Source: Oceanimonas smirnovii ATCC BAA-899 (GTDB lineage Bacteria; Pseudomonadota; Gammaproteobacteria; Enterobacterales; Aeromonadaceae). Taken from it: 64,000 nt of DNA. A program made the position numbers and the translations under genes. Numbering within the stretch: the stretch's first letter is position 1; each line of letters starts with the position of its first letter. This document shows positions 17,016 to 26,151 of the stretch, one piece after another. The DNA lies in NCBI RefSeq assembly GCF_000381965.1, contig NZ_KB908459.1, positions 124,001 to 188,000 on the forward strand, read 5' to 3'. The notes beneath the pieces were generated by a model, which saw only the letters and a list, made by a program, of their open reading frames with translations, was not told the DNA's origin and searched no databases.

Positions 17016-19340
17016 TTACTTTTTCTTCTGCAGTGCCGCTGCCAGGGCCGCGCCCATGGCACCCTGCGGAGCCGGTTGCTCACGTCGGGCCGGACGTTGC
17101 TGGCGCTGGCCCGCGGGTTTGTCGTTGCGGCTGCGTTCATTGCGGCGCGGCGCGGTTTTGCCCTCGGCATGGTCGGCGGCGCTCTGCTCCAGGCGCATGG
17201 TCAGGGCGATGCGGTTGCGCTGCAGATCCACCTCCAGCACCTTGACTCGGACGATATCGCCGGCCTTCACCACTTCACGCGGATCCTGCACAAAGCGGTC
17301 GGTGAGCGCTGATATATGTACCAGCCCGTCCTGATGCACGCCTATGTCCACAAAGGCACCGAAGTTGGTGACATTGGTGACGCCCCCCTCCAGCACCATA
17401 TCGGGAATAAGGTCCGCGGGCTTTTCCACGCCGTCCATAAAGCGGGCGGTTTTGAACTCGGGGCGCGGATCCCGGCCCGGTTTATCCAGCTCCCTGAGAA
17501 TGTCCTGCACGGTCGGCAGGCCAAAGTGCTCGTCGGTATAGTCTTTCGGATCCAGGGTTTTCAGCAGGCCGGCATTACCCAGCACGGCGTTGACCGGCTG
17601 CTTGAGCTGCTCCAGCATGCGGGTCACCACCGGGTAGGCTTCCGGGTGCACCGCCGAGGCATCCAGCGGGTTCTTGCCGCCCTGAATGCGCAAAAAGCCG
17701 GCGCACTGTTCAAAGGCTTTGGGGCCAAGGCGGGGCACCTTGAGCAGTTGTTTACGATCCGCAAACACGCCCTGCTCGTTGCGCCAGGCCACTATGTTCT
17801 GGGCCAGAGTGGGAGTCAGGCCCGAGACCCGGGCCAGCAGCGGGGCCGAGGCCATGTTCACGTCCACGCCCACGGCGTTCACGCAGTCTTCCACCACGGC
17901 ATCCAGGTTGCGGGCCAGCTGGGTCTGGGATACATCGTGCTGATACTGGCCCACGCCAATGCTTTTGGGATCGATCTTTACCAGCTCCGCCAATGGGTCC
18001 TGCAGCCGGCGGGCAATGGACACGGCCCCGCGCAGAGATACATCGAGATCCGGGAATTCATTGGCGGCCAGCTCCGAGGCGGAATACACAGAGGCACCGG
18101 CCTCGCTCACTACTACCTTCTGCAGCTTGAGCTCCGGGCTTTGCTTTATCAGCTGCTCTACCAGCTTTTCGGTTTCCCGCGAGGCGGTGCCGTTGCCGAT
18201 GCTCACCAGACTGACACTGTGCTTGCGGCACAGCGCCCCAAGAGTGCGCAGGCTCTGCTCCACCTTGTTATGAGGCTGGAACGGGTACACGGTGGCGTGC
18301 TCGAGCAGCTTGCCGGTGTTATCCACCACCACCACCTTGACCCCGGTGCGAATGCCCGGATCCAGCCCCATGGTCACACGGGCACCGGCGGGAGCGGCCA
18401 TCAGCAGATCCTTGAGGTTAAGGGCAAACACGCGAATGGCTTCTTCTTCGGCCCGCTCCCGGGCCTGGCCCAGCAGCTCGGTTTCCATCTGCAGTGACAG
18501 TTTCACCCGCCAGGTCCAGCTGAACACGCCCGCCAGCCATTTGTCGGCGGGGCGGCCCTTGTCCTGCCAGCCGGCATGGCGGGCAATAATGGCTTCACAA
18601 GGGTGGCGCTCTGCTTCAGTGTCGACCACCAGTCCCAATGCCAGCACGCCCTCGTTGCGGCCCCGCAGCATGGCCAGCACGCGATGTGACGGTGCCTTGC
18701 TGATGGGTTCATTGTGCTCGAAGTAGTCCTTGAACTTGGCACCGGTTTGTTCCTGGCCTTCCACCACCCGGGCCCGCAGCTGGCCGTGCTGTTGCAGGTA
18801 GCCGCGCACCGCTTCCAGCAGATCCGCCTGCTCGGCCAGACGCTCCATCAGTATGTATTTGGCACCGTCCAGTGCTGCCTTGGCATCGGTCACGCCGGCC
18901 TCGGCATTGATGAACTGCTCTGCCAGCCGCTGTGGATCCTGACCGGGGTCGGTAAACAGAGTATCGGCCAGCGGTGCCAGGCCGGCCTCAATGGCAATCT
19001 GGCCCTTGGTGCGACGTTTGGGTTTGTAGGGCAGGTAAAGGTCTTCCAGCCGGGTTTTGGTGTCGGCGGCCAGCAGCTCGGCTTTCAGTTCCGGGCTCAG
19101 TTTGCCCTGTTCGTCTACCGATTTGAGGATCACCGCCCGTCTGTCTTCCAGCTCGCGCAGATAGCCGAGGCGGCTGTCGAGGGTGCGCAGCTGAGTGTCG
19201 TCCAGGCCGCCGGTGGCTTCCTTGCGGTAGCGGGCAATAAAGGGCACTGTGGCCCCTTCGTCCAGCAGCCTGACGGCGGCATCCACCTGAGACTGAGGCA
19301 CGGCCAGTTCATTGGCCAGAATGTGGTTTATGGTGTTCAT
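17016..19340 (-). CDS. tex: Transcription accessory protein Tex (YhgF)
   Basis: A 774-aa nucleic-acid-binding protein of the Tex/Spt6 family. Order: N-terminal helical domain with [17 protein letters not shown] near residue 33, YqgF-like RNase H fold ([17 protein letters not shown] near 325), helix-hairpin-helix pairs near 500-570, and a C-terminal S1 RNA-binding domain ([21 protein letters not shown] near 655). A 50-residue basic tail ([11 protein letters not shown]..) follows. greB, its neighbour in many Enterobacterales, is 3.6 kb away here, separated by a DUF4168 gene and a two-component pair. Confidence 0.96.
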   Translation of the reverse strand: MNTINHILANELAVPQSQVDAAVRLLDEGATVPFIARYRKEATGGLDDTQLRTLDSRLGYLRELEDRRAVILKSVDEQGKLSPELKAELLAADTKTRLEDLYLPYKPKRRTKGQIAIEAGLAPLADTLFTDPGQDPQRLAEQFINAEAGVTDAKAALDGAKYILMERLAEQADLLEAVRGYLQQHGQLRARVVEGQEQTGAKFKDYFEHNEPISKAPSHRVLAMLRGRNEGVLALGLVVDTEAERHPCEAIIARHAGWQDKGRPADKWLAGVFSWTWRVKLSLQMETELLGQARERAEEEAIRVFALNLKDLLMAAPAGARVTMGLDPGIRTGVKVVVVDNTGKLLEHATVYPFQPHNKVEQSLRTLGALCRKHSVSLVSIGNGTASRETEKLVEQLIKQSPELKLQKVVVSEAGASVYSASELAANEFPDLDVSLRGAVSIARRLQDPLAELVKIDPKSIGVGQYQHDVSQTQLARNLDAVVEDCVNAVGVDVNMASAPLLARVSGLTPTLAQNIVAWRNEQGVFADRKQLLKVPRLGPKAFEQCAGFLRIQGGKNPLDASAVHPEAYPVVTRMLEQLKQPVNAVLGNAGLLKTLDPKDYTDEHFGLPTVQDILRELDKPGRDPRPEFKTARFMDGVEKPADLIPDMVLEGGVTNVTNFGAFVDIGVHQDGLVHISALTDRFVQDPREVVKAGDIVRVKVLEVDLQRNRIALTMRLEQSAADHAEGKTAPRRNERSRNDKPAGQRQQRPARREQPAPQGAMGAALAAALQKKK

Positions 19341-19437
19341 CAGCTTGTGCTCCGGCAGCGGGGGCTTGCCCGGCTTGCAGTCAATTGAAAAAGCAGGGCG
19401 AGCATTATGAAACAGAACCGCCGGCTAAACAAAACAT

Positions 19438-19482
19438 GGCCGGCGCTGACAGCCGGCCACAAAAAAGGGGCCCGCAGGCCCC
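19438..19482 (-). terminator. Rho-independent terminator of the DUF4168 gene
   Basis: On the minus strand GGGGCC (19482-19477), loop TGCG, GGCCCC (19472-19467), T6 (19466-19461). A second GC-rich stem GGCCGGC/GCCGGCC follows (19438-19458). It separates the DUF4168 gene from tex. Confidence 0.85.
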
Positions 19483-19499
19483 GGATTCATCATTAACAC

Positions 19500-19892
19500 T
19501 TATTGCAGAGCGCTGGCTCTGTCCTGCAGCTCGGGATCCGTCTGCAGGCGGGCGGCAATGGCATTGTAGGTGGGTGCGTCAAGATCGTGCTTTTCCACTG
19601 CCTTTATCATTTCTTCCTGAGCCTGCATCTGCAGCTCCTGTGCTTTTTGCTGATCCTGCTCCTGATTCAGTTTTTGCGAAAATTCATCGCGAATTTGAGC
19701 CACTTCTTCATTGGCTTTCACAAACTTTTTCAGCTCGCCATCAGTCACGGGTGCTGCAGCCTGGCCTTGTTCAAACTGCTGGGCCGGTGCACTGGTTTGC
19801 GGTGCCGGTGCCTGCTGAGCCATGGCGGCGGTGGCGGTCATGCCGAAGGTGGCAAAGGCAATGGCAGTGGTCAAGGTTTTGAGCTTGGTCAT
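19500..19892 (-). CDS. Secreted DUF4168-domain protein
   Basis: A 130-aa precursor with signal peptide MTKLKTLTTAIAFATFGMTATAAMA (cleavage about 25), a Gln/Ala/Pro-rich linker (AQQAPAPQTSAPAQQ) and a helical DUF4168 domain: ELKKFVKANEEVAQIRDEF then DLDAPTYNAIAARLQTDPELQDR. Charged helices with many Gln suggest a coiled coil in the periplasm. Function unknown; relatives are stress-linked in some bacteria. Has its own terminator and is divergent from the sensor kinase gene. Confidence 0.82.
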   Translation of the reverse strand: MTKLKTLTTAIAFATFGMTATAAMAQQAPAPQTSAPAQQFEQGQAAAPVTDGELKKFVKANEEVAQIRDEFSQKLNQEQDQQKAQELQMQAQEEMIKAVEKHDLDAPTYNAIAARLQTDPELQDRASALQ

Positions 19893-20056
19893 AAAAGCAC
19901 TCCTCTGGTTGAAAGTGCTCTCACTGATACAGAAAACGTGCCAGATTTTATTTTTATTTATAAGTTTATGATTTTAATAGTTTATTTAATTTATTTTGCG
20001 TTTTGGTGATCTGTGCGGCTGGGTTTTGGGGGCGTATTTATGTATACATATTACAC

Positions 20057-21565
20057 ATGAGCAAAAATAACCCGTTTACAAATAACACAGGTTTTCGCTG
20101 GCGCATCAGCGGCCTGCAACGCACCCTGCTGCTGTTTGTGGTGCTTCCTTTGGTCCTGCTCACGGCCTTTGGCATTCGTCTGGGGCTGGAGCAGGCCAAT
20201 CAATATCAGGAGCAGCGTCTTAAAAACGACCTTGAGTTGCTGGGCCGGGCCATCAGCATTCCTATTGGCGATGCGGTCAACAGAGGCGATATGGAGGCAG
20301 TGGCGGTAGCGCTGCGCTCGGTGTTTGTGCTGGGCGAGGTGTATGGGGCCTCGGTATTTGATGTGGATGGCAACCGCATTGCCGCCGCCGGCTTTGCCGT
20401 GAAAGATCTGACCGCCACCACTATTCCGGCGCGCATTCGCTTTACCGGCGAAAGTCAGGAGGCCTTCAGCCGGGTGGATGGCCGGCGCTTGTTTTCCCAT
20501 TTTCTGCCTGTGTTTGATACCGGCGGTCAGATACGGGGGCTGATCCAGATCTCCCGCCGGGCCAGCGACTTCGACCGGGCCCTGCAGCAGTTTACGGTCA
20601 TTGCCTGGGTGGGCTGGGGTCTGTTCAGTCTGGTGATCCTGGCCAGTGTGCTGCTGGGGCACTACGGTGGCGTGGGGCGTTATGTGGATAATTTGCTGGC
20701 ACATATGAAGAGAGTGAAAGACGGCGAGCTGTCTCACCGGGCGGCGCTGAATGGCCCGCAGGAGGTAGCCAGCCTGGCGCTGGGACTGAACCGCATGCTG
20801 GACAGCATAGAAGCCGCGCACCGCAGTCTGGATGCGCACCGTGAAGCGGAAACCCGGCTGCTGGCCCAGCTGAAAGACAATGAAAAAATGGCCGCCATCG
20901 GCAGCATGGCCCGGGGCATAGCTCATGAGCTGGGCGCGCCCCTGAGTGTGATTGACGGCCGCGCCCGGCGGCTGGAGCGTTCCGGCAGTCTTAATGCACA
21001 GCAACAGCATAATCTGAACGGCATTCGTGCCCAGGTGCAGCGCCTTACCCGCACAGTGCGCCAGTTGCTGGATTATTGCCGGCCGGCCGCCACTCAGACC
21101 CGGCTGCTGTATGCCGGACAGGTGATTGCCGATGCCTCGGCCGCCATGGCCCCCGAGCTGGAAGCCGGTGGCTGCCGGTTAAGCCGGCAGGTGCCTTCGG
21201 GGTTGCCGCCTTTTGCGGCCGATGCGGGCCGGCTGGAGCTGGCATTGCTGAATTTGCTGCGCAACGCCCTGCAGGCGGGAGCCAGTTATATTGAGATTGC
21301 GGCCGCCGCGAGTGAAGACCGGCTAATCATCTGCGTGCGTGACAACGGCCCCGGCCTGCCCGCAGGACATGATGCTGCCAGCCTGACAGAGCCGTTTTTC
21401 ACCACCAAGTCGCCTGGTGAAGGCACCGGTCTGGGCCTGGCCATAGTGCAGGCGGTGGCAGACGAGCAGGACGGTGATTTTACCCTGGCTAACCATGGGC
21501 AGGGAGGCTGCGAGGCCTGTCTGGTATTGCCTCTGAATCATGCACTCAAGGAGGTGCCGGCATGA
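20057..21565 (+). CDS. Membrane-bound sensor histidine kinase
   Basis: A 502-aa kinase. TM1 is near residues 22-42, followed by a periplasmic domain of about 140 residues (to about 183) and TM2 ([21 protein letters not shown], about 184-204). HAMP-like linker, then HisKA with [18 protein letters not shown] (phospho-acceptor His290) and HATPase_c with [17 protein letters not shown] and [20 protein letters not shown] 20057 chosen over an upstream extension that lacks codon character. It overlaps the response-regulator gene by 4 nt. The signal is unknown; no known sensor domain was recognised in the periplasmic part. Confidence 0.92.
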   Translation: MSKNNPFTNNTGFRWRISGLQRTLLLFVVLPLVLLTAFGIRLGLEQANQYQEQRLKNDLELLGRAISIPIGDAVNRGDMEAVAVALRSVFVLGEVYGASVFDVDGNRIAAAGFAVKDLTATTIPARIRFTGESQEAFSRVDGRRLFSHFLPVFDTGGQIRGLIQISRRASDFDRALQQFTVIAWVGWGLFSLVILASVLLGHYGGVGRYVDNLLAHMKRVKDGELSHRAALNGPQEVASLALGLNRMLDSIEAAHRSLDAHREAETRLLAQLKDNEKMAAIGSMARGIAHELGAPLSVIDGRARRLERSGSLNAQQQHNLNGIRAQVQRLTRTVRQLLDYCRPAATQTRLLYAGQVIADASAAMAPELEAGGCRLSRQVPSGLPPFAADAGRLELALLNLLRNALQAGASYIEIAAAASEDRLIICVRDNGPGLPAGHDAASLTEPFFTTKSPGEGTGLGLAIVQAVADEQDGDFTLANHGQGGCEACLVLPLNHALKEVPA

Positions 21566-22926
21566 GCAAAACCGACCATATTCTGCTGGTGGAAGACGAT
21601 GCCGCCCTGAGGGAGCTGCTGGAAGAAGAGCTGGAGGCTGAAGGCTACCGGGTTACCGCCTGCGGCGATGCGGAGCAGGGACGGCACTGGCTGCAGACGC
21701 AGCCGCCGGATCTGCTGATAAGCGACCTGCGCCTGCCGGGCAAGGACGGTCTCAGCCTGTTGCCGGCCCTCAAGGCGCAGGACATGCCGCCGGCGGTGCT
21801 GATTATTACCGCCTTTGGCTCTGTGCAGCAGGCAGTCAAAGCCCTGCAGGCCGGTGCCGATGACTTTTTAACCAAACCGCTGGAGATGGATCATTTTCTG
21901 CTTACCGTGAGCCGGCTGCTGGAAAACCGCCGGTTACGCCGCGAAGTGCAGCAATATCGCAATATGCTGGCCATTGAGCAGTTTCACGGCATTATCGGGC
22001 AAAGCCCGGCCATGCAGCAGCTGTTTCATCAGATTCGGCAGGTGGCTACTGCCGACGCCCCCGTGCTGGTGCAGGGGGAGAGCGGCACCGGTAAGGAGCT
22101 GGTGGCCAGGGCGCTGCATGATCAAAGTCAGCGCAGTGCCGGCCCTTATATGGTGGTGAACTGCGGCGGCATTCCCGGTGAGCTGATGGAAAGTGAATTT
22201 TTCGGTCATGCCGCCGGGGCTTTTACCGGTGCCAAAAGCCGGCGGGCCGGCCTGTTTCAGCAGGCCAATGGCGGTACCCTGCTGCTGGATGAAATGGGAG
22301 AAATGCCTCTGCCTTTGCAGGCCAAGCTGCTGCGGGTGTTGCAGGACGGCAAGGTCAGGCCGGTGGGCAGTGATCATGAAATTCAGCTGGATGTGCGCAT
22401 TATCGCTGCCACTAACCGCAAGTTAACCGAGGCGGTGGCCGATGGCAGCTTTCGGGAAGACCTGTTTTACCGGCTGGAAACCTTTGCCCTGCAGATACCG
22501 CCGCTGCGGGAGCGGGGGGACGACATACAGCGGCTGGCGGCGTTTTTTCTGACCCGGTTCAACGCCCGGCAGCAGCGCCATATCAAGGGCTTCAGTGATG
22601 AGGCCAGTGCGCTGCTGCAGCATTATGCCTTTCCGGGCAATGTGCGTGAGTTGCAAAACGCCGTGGAGCGGGCCGCCACCTTTTGTGATGGTGCCCTGAT
22701 AGACGTGGAGCATCTGCCCCAGCGCATTCGCGAGCAGGGCGACGCCGGGCCAGAACCTGTCGCCGGCGAGGGGCGAGCGTCAGATCATGCTGAAGCGCTG
22801 CCCAGTCTGGAAACGGTGCAGCGCCGGCATATTCACCGGGTGCTGGCCGCCACCGAGGGCAACAAGCGGCGGGCGGCAGAGATTCTGGGCATTACCCGCC
22901 GCACTCTTTACCGCTGGCTGGAATAA
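21562..22926 (+). CDS. Sigma-54-dependent response regulator (NtrC family)
   Basis: A 454-aa three-domain activator. Receiver (1-120) with EDD and phosphoacceptor Asp55 in LLISDLRLPGKDG. AAA+ domain with Walker A GESGTGKE near 174, the sigma-54 contact loop GAFTGAK near 221 and Walker B GGTLLLDEMGEM near 236. C-terminal Fis-type HTH (NKRRAAEILGITRRTLYRWLE). Partner of the kinase immediately upstream. Targets are not evident; sigma-54 (-24/-12) promoters were not found in this window. It ends 5 bp from the convergent greB. Confidence 0.94.
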   Translation: MSKTDHILLVEDDAALRELLEEELEAEGYRVTACGDAEQGRHWLQTQPPDLLISDLRLPGKDGLSLLPALKAQDMPPAVLIITAFGSVQQAVKALQAGADDFLTKPLEMDHFLLTVSRLLENRRLRREVQQYRNMLAIEQFHGIIGQSPAMQQLFHQIRQVATADAPVLVQGESGTGKELVARALHDQSQRSAGPYMVVNCGGIPGELMESEFFGHAAGAFTGAKSRRAGLFQQANGGTLLLDEMGEMPLPLQAKLLRVLQDGKVRPVGSDHEIQLDVRIIAATNRKLTEAVADGSFREDLFYRLETFALQIPPLRERGDDIQRLAAFFLTRFNARQQRHIKGFSDEASALLQHYAFPGNVRELQNAVERAATFCDGALIDVEHLPQRIREQGDAGPEPVAGEGRASDHAEALPSLETVQRRHIHRVLAATEGNKRRAAEILGITRRTLYRWLE

Positions 22927-22931
22927 AGAGC

Positions 22932-23417
22932 TTATTCCTGCTCAAAGGGCTGGTACTGAATTTTATTGATGTACCATTCCTTTGTGCCCGACGGCGTTTT
23001 TACCAGCACTTCGTCGTCTGTCTGTTTGCCGATAAGCGCCCGGGCCATGGGTGAGTCGATGGTGATGTGGTTGTTTTTGGTGTCGATTTCGTCGGGGCCG
23101 ACAATGCGGTAGCGCACGACCTCGCCGTCTTCGTTTTCCAGCTCCACCCAGGCACCAAAAAACACTTTTCCGTTCTGGCGCGGGTCGTGATCGATGATCT
23201 TCACCGCTTCCAGCCGCTTCATCAGATAGCGCACCCGGCGGTCAATTTCCCGCAGTCTTTTCTTGCCGTAGATATACTCTGCATTCTCGCTTCGGTCGCC
23301 GAGGGCGGCCGCCTCCGACACCGACTGAGTCACCGCAGGGCGCTCCACCTTCCACAGATATTTAAGCTCTTCATCCAGCTTGTGCCAGCCGGCACGGGTG
23401 ATCAGATTGGTTTTCAT
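22932..23417 (-). CDS. greB: Transcription elongation factor GreB
   Basis: A 161-aa transcript-cleavage factor that rescues backtracked RNA polymerase. N-terminal coiled coil (MKTNLITRAGWHKLDEEL to about residue 75, with the GDRSENAEYIYGKKR tip whose acidic residues act in cleavage), then the C-terminal FKBP-like domain (GAWVELENEDGE.. SPMARALIGK). YIYGKKRLREIDRRVRYLMKRL is GreB- and not GreA-like. Convergent with the response regulator, 5 bp apart, no terminator between. Confidence 0.95.
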   Translation of the reverse strand: MKTNLITRAGWHKLDEELKYLWKVERPAVTQSVSEAAALGDRSENAEYIYGKKRLREIDRRVRYLMKRLEAVKIIDHDPRQNGKVFFGAWVELENEDGEVVRYRIVGPDEIDTKNNHITIDSPMARALIGKQTDDEVLVKTPSGTKEWYINKIQYQPFEQE

Positions 23418-23475
23418 TGCACAGGCTCTTGGCTCAACAATGGCGGCTATTGTGCGCCAGTGATGTCAGTGCCGT

Positions 23476-24675
23476 CTACTCCCAGGCCGGAAAGGGGTCG
23501 GGCAGCTGTTGCCAGCCCGCAGCGCCCGCGCGCATTTCGTCGTCGGTGAGCAGGCAGGCGTCCAGTTGCCGGCAAATTGCGTGTTGGTTCAGCCCCTGAC
23601 CAATAAACACCAGCTCCTGCCGGCGATCGCCATAGGGCTCGGCCCAGCTAGCCAGTATATGCTCCCGGCTTTCTTCATCCTCGGGCCATTCTTCTTTGGG
23701 CACGGCCTGCCAGAACAGGCCGGCACCACCGTGATAGGCAATGCCACCGGCCTGGTTCCACTGGCCGGCCAAATCGGGGCGGCTGGCCAGCCAGAAAAAG
23801 CCCTTGGAGCGCAGCAGCCGGCCCTGCTCCTGAGGCTGGTGCAAAAACGCAAAGAAGCGCTGAGGATGAAAGGGGCGGCGGGCCCGGTAAACAAAACTGC
23901 CGATATGGTATTCCTCGGTTTCCGGCTGGTGCTCGCCGCGCAGTTCTTGCAGCCAGCCCGGAGCGCTGGCGGCCCGTTCAAAGTTAAAGCGCCCTGTGTT
24001 CAGCACTTTGTGCAGCGGTACCCGCCCCTTACTGACGGGCAGTATCTCGGCCGCCGGGTTTAGCCGGGCAAGAATGGCGGTAAGTTCTTCCAGCTGCGCG
24101 TCGCTCACCAGATCGGTTTTGCTGATCAGTAACAGATCGCAGAATTCCACCTGTTCAATCAGCAGATCGGTTACGCTGCGCTCGTCTTCCTCACCCAGGC
24201 TTTCGCCTCGTTCGGCCAGGGTGTCGGCGGCCTGAAAATCCGCCAGAAAGTTCACCGCATCCACCACTGTGACCAGAGTATCGAGCCGGGCAATGTGATT
24301 CAGGCATTGGCCGTTTTCGCTCTCAAAGGTAAAGGTTTCGGCTACCGGCATGGGCTCCGAGATGCCGGTAGACTCGATCACCAGACAATCGAAGCGGCCT
24401 TGAGTGGCCAGCCGGCCGACTTCCTGCAGCAGATCTTCCCGCAGGGTACAGCAGATGCAGCCATTGCTCATTTCCACCAGCCGGTCTTCGCCTCTGTGCA
24501 GGCTGACCTGCTGGTGTATCGTGGCCACATCGATATTCACCTCGCTCATATCGTTAACGATCACTGCCACCCGCAGGCCCTGCCGGTTATTGAGAATATG
24601 GTTCAGCACTGTGGTTTTGCCGGCACCGAGAAAGCCGGACAACACAGTAACGGGAAGGGGAGAATGGCAGTGCAT
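23476..24675 (-). CDS. COG0523 GTPase, ZigA-type zinc metallochaperone
   Basis: A 399-aa G3E GTPase. Walker [10 protein letters not shown] at about residues 14-22, metal-binding CxCC in NGCICC (Cys73, Cys75, Cys76), ESTGISEP near 104, SKTDL near 190 and a C-terminal CobW_C domain ending [15 protein letters not shown]. Matches ZigA/YeiR-like zinc-responsive members, which transfer zinc to client enzymes when zinc is scarce. Divergent from a DUF1826 gene with a Zur-box-like site between. No terminator noted before greB. Confidence 0.9.
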   Translation of the reverse strand: MHCHSPLPVTVLSGFLGAGKTTVLNHILNNRQGLRVAVIVNDMSEVNIDVATIHQQVSLHRGEDRLVEMSNGCICCTLREDLLQEVGRLATQGRFDCLVIESTGISEPMPVAETFTFESENGQCLNHIARLDTLVTVVDAVNFLADFQAADTLAERGESLGEEDERSVTDLLIEQVEFCDLLLISKTDLVSDAQLEELTAILARLNPAAEILPVSKGRVPLHKVLNTGRFNFERAASAPGWLQELRGEHQPETEEYHIGSFVYRARRPFHPQRFFAFLHQPQEQGRLLRSKGFFWLASRPDLAGQWNQAGGIAYHGGAGLFWQAVPKEEWPEDEESREHILASWAEPYGDRRQELVFIGQGLNQHAICRQLDACLLTDDEMRAGAAGWQQLPDPFPAWE

Positions 24676-24718
24676 GGTAGTGGCTCCGTATGCTGGCCGT
24701 GGATTTAAAGGTGTTTGT

Positions 24719-24733
24719 TGTTATAACATAACA
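24719..24733. promoter_or_regulatory. Zur (zinc uptake regulator) box
   Basis: TGTTATAACATAACA, against the gammaproteobacterial Zur consensus TGTTATANTATAACA, differs at one position only. Arms TGTTAT/ATAACA are perfect. It sits 44 bp from the ZigA-like start codon and 40 bp from the DUF1826 start codon, so it could repress both in zinc-replete cells. Confidence 0.75.
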
Positions 24734-24772
24734 TATCTTTATTTCTTCGTGTATCAGCAAGGAACCTTGAAC

Positions 24773-25384
24773 ATGAATATGACCGAATTGTCGCCGGTGT
24801 CAGCTGCCGGCACCGAAGCCGGCGTGTTTGCTCGCATCTATCAGCCGGACTGTAATCTGGCGGTGTGGCAGCGGCCGCTGCCTTCGAACATAACGGATTA
24901 TGTCGCCCGGCTGCATCAGGCGAGCAGCCGGGTCAGCGTGCGGCAGCTGTTACCCCCGCAGCAAGTGGCAAGCGCGCTGGCTGAACAGCTGCCGGATCTG
25001 CCGGGCCGGGCGGCGCTGGCAAAGGATGTGCAGCAGCTGGCGGAGATGTTTGCCTGTTTATTTGAGCTGAAACGGGTAGGCGTGCGGCTGGCCAGCCTGC
25101 AAACCGCCATGTGTCCGCGCTTTCATACCGACCGGTTGCCCTGCAGGCTGGTGAGCACTTATTCCGGCCCGGGCACTCACTGGCTGAATACACCGCAGCG
25201 GAACCAGCTGCTGGAACAGGGCGGAGCGGAGCCGGCGCAGTGGCAGCAACTGGCGGCGGGCGAGGTGGCGCTGATGAAAGGGGAAGGCTGGCAGGGCCAG
25301 GAAGGCTGTGGTCTTTGGCATCGATCACCGCCGGTGCCCACCGGTTATCGCCGGTTGTTTCTGTCGATGGATTTTGGGGAGTGA
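24773..25384 (+). CDS. DUF1826 domain protein, Zur-box partner of the ZigA-like gene
   Basis: A 203-aa soluble protein. ATG 24773 is chosen because AAGGAACC lies 9-14 bp upstream; an apparent upstream extension is spurious because it reads across the divergent gene. Features: PDCNLAVWQRPLP near residue 27, MCPRFHTDR near 110 with a Cys-His pair, TYSGPGTHWL near 130 and the C-terminal HRSPPVPTGYRRLFLSMDF, all typical of DUF1826. The fold may be dioxygenase-like (FHTD metal-ligand pattern), which is inference. Known to co-occur with COG0523 GTPases in zinc regulons. Confidence 0.85.
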   Translation: MNMTELSPVSAAGTEAGVFARIYQPDCNLAVWQRPLPSNITDYVARLHQASSRVSVRQLLPPQQVASALAEQLPDLPGRAALAKDVQQLAEMFACLFELKRVGVRLASLQTAMCPRFHTDRLPCRLVSTYSGPGTHWLNTPQRNQLLEQGGAEPAQWQQLAAGEVALMKGEGWQGQEGCGLWHRSPPVPTGYRRLFLSMDFGE

Positions 25385-25449
25385 AAATAATAATGGCGGA
25401 AGTTAGGTATGAAGTTTGTACTTCCGCCAAGTGCTGGTCGTAGTTTTTA

Positions 25450-25806
25450 TTAGCCTCTATTACAACCTGGCTGGGTAGTGTCAATGATTTGGTCACCCTC
25501 GACTCTGAAGCCGATAGAGCCGAAAATGAATGCATGGTTCAGCTGAGTAATAACTACATCAGATAGACCAACCGCACACTTATCAGTTTCGATAGCTTTA
25601 TCCATGGCTGTCTTAACATTAGGAATGCCCAGTGGAAAAATAATTACCGGATAGGTGTCTTCACCTTTTACCCGTTTTCCTTTAACAAACTCTGCTGCAT
25701 TAATGTTGTAATTCTTCGTGCTGCCAACGGTCATATCTGCGACGCGCATAGAGCACGCTGAAAGCGTAAGGGTAGAGAGTAAAGCTACAAATATTGCCTT
25801 TTTCAT
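25450..25806 (-). CDS. Hypothetical lipoprotein
   Basis: A 118-aa protein with lipoprotein signal MKKAIFVALLSTLTLSACS (lipobox LSAC, Cys18). Mature part includes VADMTVGSTKNYNINAAEFVKGKRVKGEDTYP and KAIETDKCAVGLSDVVITQLNHAFIFGSIGFRVEGDQIIDTTQPGC; two further Cys may form a disulfide. Codon use and base composition are more AT-rich than in the neighbours. I do not recognise the family beyond envelope lipoproteins of unknown role. Alone on the minus strand, convergent with the DUF1826 gene; the facing stops lie 65 bp apart. Confidence 0.75.
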   Translation of the reverse strand: MKKAIFVALLSTLTLSACSMRVADMTVGSTKNYNINAAEFVKGKRVKGEDTYPVIIFPLGIPNVKTAMDKAIETDKCAVGLSDVVITQLNHAFIFGSIGFRVEGDQIIDTTQPGCNRG

Positions 25807-26046
25807 TATTTTTTACCTGAAGTTAAGCGTTGGTTTTTGGTTATAGTGGCGTCAATTTTTGTCGCGGGTTGCGAGGTTAACACTTTTTTTGAGGGTATAA
25901 AGGTTGATTTGTAGCTTGGTTGAATTTTTATTGGCAAAGAGCAGCAAGCTTTAGCTCAATAAACGTACTCTTCCTTTGGGTGCATTTACATGATTGCATC
26001 ATGTATTACAATGCCTTGCTTTGTGTCAAAAACGGAGACAAAGCCT
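25807..26046. promoter_or_regulatory. AT-rich intergenic region with a candidate operator
   Basis: About 240 bp with no ORF that I trust. It contains the perfect inverted repeat TACATGAT-TGC-ATCATGTA at 25987-26005 and T-rich runs near 25875. The palindrome is 42-60 bp before a short ORF (26047) that precedes a GNAT-like gene, an operator-like position. Regulator unknown. Confidence 0.45.
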
Positions 26047-26151
26047 ATGCAGTTTTCTCATTGTGAACGGCCGGGCGGCATCAGCCTGGCGGCGCGGCCC
26101 CTGTTGTGTGTGGCTACCGGTGAATACAGCGAGAAGGGGTGGTTTACATAA
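26047..26151 (+). CDS. Possible 34-aa leader ORF
   Basis: ATG 26047 has a Shine-Dalgarno-like ACGGAGA 6-12 bp upstream and runs 34 codons (MQFSHCERPGG..GWFT) to TAA at 26149-26151. The stop overlaps the ATG of the next gene as TAATG, so reinitiation or translational coupling is possible. Composition is unremarkable (Cys 2). It is too short to be sure; it may be a leader peptide or noise. Confidence 0.4.
   Translation: MQFSHCERPGGISLAARPLLCVATGEYSEKGWFT

Noticed and set aside
20041-20048. TGTATACA palindrome before the sensor kinase, also within TTGTATACAA at 8271-8280
   Set aside because: An 8-bp AT-rich palindrome is expected by chance in AT-rich gaps; two occurrences do not support a shared operator.
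24404-24772. Upstream extension of the DUF1826 gene
   Set aside because: It would read across the divergent metallochaperone gene and the Zur box; the family start is at 24773 with a Shine-Dalgarno.
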